From positions 62,001-126,000 of the forward strand of contig NZ_KQ948154.1 in assembly GCF_001513955.1 (NCBI RefSeq): 64,000 nt of DNA. The letters run 5' to 3'. Source of the stretch: Streptomyces pseudovenezuelae (lineage in GTDB: Bacteria > Actinomycetota > Actinomycetes > Streptomycetales > Streptomycetaceae). The position numbers and the translations under genes were made by a program. Shown here piece after piece: positions 59,582-64,000 of the stretch. Position 1 is the stretch's first letter. Each line of letters opens with the position of its first letter. The notes under the pieces are model-generated. The model saw only the letters and a program-made list of their open reading frames with translations, searched no databases and was not told the origin of the DNA.

Positions 59582-61249
59582 CTACACCCGGGAGCGCTGA
59601 GCCACCGTCGCCGCGTCGGCGGGAGTCGACCGGGTGGCGTACTGCGGCACGGGGGTGTCGTCCCTGCCGGTGTCGCGGACCAGGCCGTAGCGCGTGGCGC
59701 CCTGGTCGGGGCCGGTGGTGATGTCCTTCTCCGCCGCGTCCCAGCTGGACGGGAAGACGCTGAGGCCGTAGTCGGCGCCGCTTTCGTTGACGGTGAGGGT
59801 GACGCTGCCGTCCACGTAGAAGTACTCGTTCTGCCACATCTGCTGGGTGCCGGCGGGCGGGACGGCGTAGCCGACGGTGGAGTTGCCCATACCGGTGGCG
59901 GTGGGGTCCGTGGCGCTGACGGGGTCGTCCATGCGGCGGCCGCCGCCCGAGGCGACATGGAAGAGCTCGCCCTTGAGGCCGGTCCAGGCGGGCATGACCA
60001 GGCTGCCGGCCCGGTACTGCGGGGAGATCTGCCAGCGGACGAGGACATAGCCCCGGCCGGTGAGCGTGACGCTGTCCCCCCGGTGGTTCATGACGGCGTG
60101 CGCGCCGCCGGTGCTGGTGATCCCGGTCTCGGGCCGGTGCGGCAGGGCGGCGGGCGGGGTGTCGGGGTCCGGCGCCCGGTCGACGGCGTCGACGACGCTG
60201 CCGTAGAGAAGGGTCTTCGTGGGCGTCGCCGACGGGGAAGGGGACTGCGACGGGGAAACCGACGGAGTGTGCACCACGGGCGGCGGCCGGTACGTGCTCG
60301 CCGACGTCGGCGAGACCGCCACGCGCGGCGGCGGGGCGTCCGGGGTGCTCGTGACGACGTACGCGCCGCCCGCGACGATCGTCGCCCCCGCGGTGACCGC
60401 GACGACGGGCTGGGTGAGCGCGCCCAGCACCTTGGCGGACCAGCCGACGGACGCGGCCGTGGCGGTGGCGGCCGCGGCCGTCTTGCCGCCGAGGGCCAGC
60501 GAGAGGGTGAACCCGACCGGGACCGGCACCAGCGCGATCCCGACGAGCAGCCGCTCCGCCGGTACGACGGACTCGTGGGTGCCCGCGCAGTAGCCGCAGC
60601 CGCGGATGTGCCGGGCGAGGCGCTTGCGCCAGACCGAGTCGGGGCGGCCGTCCCAGCGGGCGGTCACTTCGCGCAGGCCGGGGCACGCGCCGTCGAGGGC
60701 GCGGACGATGCCCCGGGAGGTCTCCAGGCGCTCCTTCATCCGCTGGACGCGCACGGCGGCGTGCTGCCGGCTGATGCCGACGGCGGCGGCCAGGTCCCGC
60801 CGGGAGAGTTCGCCCGCGACCTCCAGCCACCACAGCGACAGCAGTTGCCGGTCCTCGTCGTCGAGCCAGCGCACGGCCTCCGCGACCTCGCGCCGCTGTC
60901 CCTCCAACTGCAGTCGCAGGACGGTCAGTTCGGCGAAGTCGGCGGCTCCGCGGGCGGCCGACTCGTCCAGCGGGGCGGCGGTCCTGCGGCGGGCCCGGTC
61001 GCGTATCTGACGCATGGCGATGGCGACCAGCCAGGACCGGAAACTGTCCGGGTCGCGGAGGCTGCCGAGGTTGTCGACGGCCCGCAGCATGGTCTCCTGG
61101 ACGACGTCGTCGACGTCGGCGTGACCGTTCAGGGCGCGGCCCACGATGTTGTACACCAGCGGCAGCCAGCCCTCGACGAGCTCGTCCAGTGCCCGCCGGT
61201 CGCCGTCCTGCGCCGCCGCGATGGTGTCGCGCCACTGCCGCGTGTCCAC
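59582..61249 (-). CDS. Membrane-tethered ECF sigma factor with fused anti-sigma-like zinc motif
   Basis: Alternative RNA polymerase sigma factor with a sensor extension. In the 555-residue product sigma region 2 spans about 22-90 (ADVDDVVQETMLRAVDNL) and region 4 about 120-175 (SRRDLAAAVGISRQHAAVRV). A zinc-type motif HIRGCGYC (His214, Cys218, Cys221) like those of ZAS anti-sigma factors follows, then one or two transmembrane helices (about 231-252 and 281-300), a Pro/Ser/Thr-rich linker and an extracytoplasmic domain of about 200 residues. The GTG at 61249 was chosen because AAAGGA lies 4 bases upstream; in-frame ATG at 61282 lacks a binding site. No separate anti-sigma gene is adjacent. Confidence 0.85.
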   Translation of the reverse strand: MDTRQWRDTIAAAQDGDRRALDELVEGWLPLVYNIVGRALNGHADVDDVVQETMLRAVDNLGSLRDPDSFRSWLVAIAMRQIRDRARRRTAAPLDESAARGAADFAELTVLRLQLEGQRREVAEAVRWLDDEDRQLLSLWWLEVAGELSRRDLAAAVGISRQHAAVRVQRMKERLETSRGIVRALDGACPGLREVTARWDGRPDSVWRKRLARHIRGCGYCAGTHESVVPAERLLVGIALVPVPVGFTLSLALGGKTAAAATATAASVGWSAKVLGALTQPVVAVTAGATIVAGGAYVVTSTPDAPPPRVAVSPTSASTYRPPPVVHTPSVSPSQSPSPSATPTKTLLYGSVVDAVDRAPDPDTPPAALPHRPETGITSTGGAHAVMNHRGDSVTLTGRGYVLVRWQISPQYRAGSLVMPAWTGLKGELFHVASGGGRRMDDPVSATDPTATGMGNSTVGYAVPPAGTQQMWQNEYFYVDGSVTLTVNESGADYGLSVFPSSWDAAEKDITTGPDQGATRYGLVRDTGRDDTPVPQYATRSTPADAATVAQRSRV

Positions 61250-61482
61250 GTCATCCTTTCCGGCCGGTGCCCCTTCGCGCATGGTCGTGCGTGGAGACGG
61301 AGTGAAGGGATCCTCGATAACAGTTTTTTCGCCCCTTACGGGACCTCCCCCACAACTCCCTTGAAGACAGCCGGAGTTGCTCAGGGTTCTGCCAGGGTCC
61401 GCCCCCTCCCCGCCGACGATCCCGCCACCTCGGCAGCCCCGCAGGATGATCACACACATCCCACATCCCCAGGAGCCGACTC

Positions 61483-62622
61483 ATGCGTGACATTCGTCGC
61501 AGAAGCATCCTCGGCGGCGCCCTCGCCGTGCCCCTGACCGCCGGTCTGCCCACCGGTCTCGCGTCCGCGACCGCGCACAGTAAGTCCGCGCCGGACGCCG
61601 AGGCGCTGCGCACGGCGATCGCCGGGCTCCCCGACGCGAACGCCACCGCGGCCCTGGTCAGGGTCGGCGGCACCGACGGCCGCTGGCACGGCAGCTCGGG
61701 CGTGCACGATCTGGAGAGCGGACGGCCCGCCGATCCGGACGCGCGGTTCCGGGCCGGTTCGACGACGAAGGTGGTCACGGCGGCGACCGTGCTGCGGCTG
61801 GCGCACGAGGGGCGGATCGACCTGGACACCCCGGTCCAGCACTATCTGCCCGGCCTCCTCGGCGGGCGGTTCCGGCCGGTCGCCGTGCGGCAGCTGCTCG
61901 ATCACACCAGCGGGATCCCGGCGGGCGACGGTCTCGGCACCACCTTCGAGGAGGTCTACGCCCACCGCTTCGACACGCTCACCCCCCAGCGGGTCGCCGC
62001 CTCCGCGGGCGCGAAGGAACCGGAGTTCCGCCCGGGTGCACGGCAGCACTACCTCAACATCAACTACACCTTCCTCGGCCTGCTGGTCGAGAGAGTGACC
62101 GGACGCCCTTACGCCTGCGAGGCCGCCCGGCTGGTGCTGATGCCGGCCGGGATGCGGGACACGTACTTCCCGGGCACCGACCCCCGCATCCTCGGTCCGC
62201 ACAACCGGGGTTACCAGGCGGTGCGCGGGGCCGACGGAACGACCGAGTTCCTGGACGTCACGGAGTGGAACCAGGCGGACCGGTTCGCGGCCGGGGACAT
62301 GATCTCCACGACCGCGGATCTGGAGCGGCTGCTCACCGGCCTCTTCCGGGGCCGGATCGTCCCGCGGCCGCAGCTGAGGCAGGTGTTCTCGGTCCCGTCG
62401 GGCATCACCGGCGCGAGTTACAGCGCGGGCGGCCTCCAGCGCTTCGAGTCCGGCGGGAAGGTCTACTGGGTCAAGTCCGGCGGCCGGTACGGCTACAACT
62501 CGGCGATCGCCGCCACCCGCGACCTGAGCCGCACACTCGTGTACTCGGTCAACTCCACCGACGCCAAGAGCGAGGACGCGAACCCGGTCATCGTCCGGCT
62601 CATCACGGCCGCGCTCAAGTAG
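61483..62622 (+). CDS. Tat-exported serine hydrolase (beta-lactamase / D-alanyl-D-alanine carboxypeptidase family)
   Basis: The 379-residue product has a twin-arginine signal (IRRRSILGGALAVPLTAGL) and the three motifs of penicillin-binding-like serine hydrolases: SxxK in GSTTKVV (Ser93, Lys96), YxN in HYLNINYTFLG (Tyr189, Asn191) and KSGG near the C-terminus. It may trim peptidoglycan peptides or hydrolyse other amides or esters; a true beta-lactamase role cannot be told from sequence. It is divergent from the ECF sigma factor gene (233-base gap) and so may be one of its targets. It overlaps the next, convergent gene by 8 bases. Confidence 0.9.
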   Translation: MRDIRRRSILGGALAVPLTAGLPTGLASATAHSKSAPDAEALRTAIAGLPDANATAALVRVGGTDGRWHGSSGVHDLESGRPADPDARFRAGSTTKVVTAATVLRLAHEGRIDLDTPVQHYLPGLLGGRFRPVAVRQLLDHTSGIPAGDGLGTTFEEVYAHRFDTLTPQRVAASAGAKEPEFRPGARQHYLNINYTFLGLLVERVTGRPYACEAARLVLMPAGMRDTYFPGTDPRILGPHNRGYQAVRGADGTTEFLDVTEWNQADRFAAGDMISTTADLERLLTGLFRGRIVPRPQLRQVFSVPSGITGASYSAGGLQRFESGGKVYWVKSGGRYGYNSAIAATRDLSRTLVYSVNSTDAKSEDANPVIVRLITAALK

Positions 62623-63130
62623 CGGGCAGCGCGCGGAGGTTCGGCGGCGTGAGCGCCTCAAGCCGCTTGATCTTCCTCCGTACGACGTGCAGCGGGAGCA
62701 CGCCGAAGGCCCCGAACGCCATGTCGATCACGGTCCACCACAAGGGGATGCCCCGGATCGGGCCGCAGATCAGGGCCAGCGGGACGATGCCCGCACAGGC
62801 GATCATCCCGAACTCGACGACCCAGATGTTGCGGACCGGATCGCGGTAGGGGCCGTAGAAGGCGACCGCTATGACCAGGTGGGCGAAGGCCAGCCAGTCC
62901 GTGCCGTAGAGGAGGAAGGGGTAGTCGGAGTCGGCGGTGTCGAGCCCGCGCCGCACGCGCGTGATCCAGTCCGTCAGGGCGTCCGGCGCGGGAAGGTGCC
63001 GCAGCGCCTCCTCGGTCCAGCGCAGTTCGTGGACCAGCGGGAAGGCCGTGACGCCGCTGAGCACCAGGCAGACGACGAACAGGACCAACCATGCGCGGAT
63101 ACCCCTGAGATGGGCGGCTCGTTCGCTCAT
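62615..63130 (-). CDS. Small integral membrane protein
   Basis: Function not recognised. The 171-residue product has four predicted transmembrane helices: AWLVLFVVCLVLSGVTAFPL, LLYGTDWLAFAHLVIAVAFY, VEFGMIACAGIVPLALIC and WWTVIDMAFGAFGVLPLHVV. An extracytoplasmic stretch after helix 1 has DSDYPFLLYGTDW, and the cytoplasmic C-terminus is basic (RRKIKRLEAL). The start is at 63130. Its last 8 bases overlap the end of the convergent serine hydrolase gene. Confidence 0.82.
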   Translation of the reverse strand: MSERAAHLRGIRAWLVLFVVCLVLSGVTAFPLVHELRWTEEALRHLPAPDALTDWITRVRRGLDTADSDYPFLLYGTDWLAFAHLVIAVAFYGPYRDPVRNIWVVEFGMIACAGIVPLALICGPIRGIPLWWTVIDMAFGAFGVLPLHVVRRKIKRLEALTPPNLRALPAT

Positions 63131-63190
63131 GGCGGCAGCGTACGCCTGTAATTGAACATGTTCAAAACATTCCGGGCGCGGGCTCCTCGG

Positions 63191-63616
63191 TCAGGAGGCC
63201 GCCGCCGTCTCGGCCAGCTTCTGGAACTCGCCGAGGTCGTAGTTGGCGAGCGCCGAGTCCAGGTTGGTCAGGGCGCCGAGGTGCTCGACGAACCCCTTCG
63301 GGTCGTACTCGATCTGCAGCGTCACCCGGCTCGTGGAGTCCCCGAGCCGGTGGAAGGTGACCACGCCCGCGTGATGGACCCCCTCCACCGTGTGCCAGGC
63401 GATGCGTTCCTCCGGCACGACCTCGGTGAGCTCGGCGACGAAGTTCTTGTAGGCGCCGGGCAGTTGGAGCTGCCAGGCGAAACGGCGCTCGCCCAGCGGC
63501 TCCACCAGGCGTACATGGCTCAGAAAGGCCGGCCACCGGGTCACATCGCTCCACAGCGACCAGGCGACGGCGACGGGAGCCTCGATATCGACGGTTTCCA
63601 CAAGGGACGCGGACAT
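63191..63616 (-). CDS. SRPBCC family protein (polyketide cyclase/coenzyme Q-binding type)
   Basis: The 141-residue product begins MSASLVETVDIEAPVAVAWS, the usual first strand and helix of the START/SRPBCC fold, followed by WSDVTRWPAFLSHVRLVEPL and a strand series ending in a long C-terminal helix (HLGALTNLDSALANYDLGEF). Members bind hydrophobic ligands; no specific activity is indicated. The ATG at 63616 has GAGGAGAG upstream, so the longer frame from 63721 is rejected. It lies 60 bases after the membrane protein gene on the same strand. Confidence 0.88.
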   Translation of the reverse strand: MSASLVETVDIEAPVAVAWSLWSDVTRWPAFLSHVRLVEPLGERRFAWQLQLPGAYKNFVAELTEVVPEERIAWHTVEGVHHAGVVTFHRLGDSTSRVTLQIEYDPKGFVEHLGALTNLDSALANYDLGEFQKLAETAAAS

Positions 63617-63929
63617 GCGGTGTCTCTCCTCAAGTTGGCCGGGGGCCGGCCCGACGGGTGCGGTGCGAAGCGGATACCCCCGCCGGGGCGGCACACACGG
63701 TTCGGCCGACGGCCGGGACACCGCGTCGCACGGGTCCCGGTCCTGGCCCGTCCCGTCCCGCGCAACGTTCCGTACCCGGCGAGCGCGAGGAGGACGACCG
63801 TCCCGCGTCCCCGCGGCTCCCGCCCCGCATCACGACGGAGACCGCGCAGGCCGGAACGAGACGCCTGTGCGTCACGGCCACAACAACCAGCCGTGATTTC
63901 CCTTCCAGCAACCACCTCGCCGCCCGCGG
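63617..63929. other. Intergenic stretch with no supported feature
   Basis: About 313 bases upstream of the SRPBCC gene. Short open frames exist on both strands but lack ribosome binding sites and family resemblance. No convincing hairpin or promoter boxes were recognised. Confidence 0.5.
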
Positions 63930-64000
63930 TCACAACCCCACGATCACGTTCCACCGCTTCGCGTACTCCACCCGCTCCGTCGACGTGATGTCCCGGGCGA
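63930..64000 (-). CDS. C-terminal end of an unidentified gene running off the right edge
   Basis: On the minus strand the frame entering at the window edge encodes RDITSTERVEYAKRWNVIVG plus one residue before TGA at 63930-63932. Every codon of this 23-residue piece ends in G or C, as expected for a streptomycete gene. The product cannot be identified from so little. Confidence 0.55.
   Translation of the reverse strand, partial: ARDITSTERVEYAKRWNVIVGL

Noticed and set aside
61483..62622. Beta-lactamase resistance gene
   Set aside because: The serine hydrolase motifs are shared with carboxypeptidases and esterases; nothing in the sequence or neighbours points to antibiotic hydrolysis.
63615..63896. 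Short plus-strand frame upstream of the SRPBCC gene
   Set aside because: No ribosome binding site, Arg/Gly/Thr-rich shadow-like composition, no family resemblance.
1..64000. CRISPR arrays, tRNA or rRNA genes, biosynthetic gene cluster
   Set aside because: No regularly spaced short direct repeats, no tRNA cloverleaf or rRNA sequence recognised, and no polyketide, peptide or terpene synthase genes present.

Overview
The window is high-GC actinobacterial chromosome, almost certainly Streptomyces. Third codon positions are nearly all G or C, GTG starts are common, and Tat signals are frequent. Gene order matches the streptomycete core arrangement rimP-nusA-ylxR-infB-ylxP-rbfA-truB, proS, ispG, rseP, dxr. 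No rRNA, tRNA or CRISPR array was seen. All calls come from reading the sequence; no database search was run.

Region 1 (1-13643) is core translation and isoprenoid machinery. It holds the minus-strand nusA/infB operon (truB cut by the window edge), a divergent pair of ferritin-like secreted/cytosolic proteins, a phosphotransferase-fold protein that has lost its catalytic residues, proS, two GNAT acetyltransferases and ispG. Region 2 (13644-15948) is an island between ispG and rseP. It carries one large serine recombinase whose C-terminus is an IS5-type transposase N-terminal domain (DUF4096), with a perfect 15-bp inverted repeat upstream. Region 3 (15949-20513) holds rseP, dxr and an acyl-CoA dehydrogenase. 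Region 4 (20514-21582) has no believable gene and consists largely of a degenerate C-rich repeat.

Region 5 (21583-39720) is the most striking part: an apparently complete xyloglucan utilisation locus. Secreted GH74 and GH12 endoglucanases would cut the polymer. A lipoprotein and two permeases, without their own ATPase, would import oligosaccharides. Four enzymes without signal peptides would strip the side chains and backbone inside the cell: GH95 fucosidase-like, GH42 beta-galactosidase, GH31 alpha-xylosidase and GH3 beta-glucosidase. A LacI-family repressor is encoded at the edge, and the same palindrome (core CGAAGCGCTTCG) lies at two sites before lacI, one before the transporter operon and one on the GH3 promoter. 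A secreted chorismate mutase gene trails the operon by 35 bp.

Region 6 (39809-55744) is dominated by amine catabolism: an aldehyde dehydrogenase with a PucR regulator, gabT, and a six-gene minus-strand operon (gamma-aminobutyraldehyde dehydrogenase, potD, potA, potB, potC, puuB). A VirD4/TraG-like membrane ATPase, a PAP2 phosphatase and a small conserved protein with a hairpin over its ribosome binding site sit among them. Region 7 (55956-64000) holds a NADAR protein, a DUF4190 membrane protein, a deaminase that is probably the menaquinone-pathway aminodeoxyfutalosine deaminase, a glycerophosphodiesterase, a membrane-tethered ECF sigma factor with a built-in anti-sigma zinc motif, a Tat-exported serine hydrolase, a small membrane protein, an SRPBCC protein and the end of one more gene.
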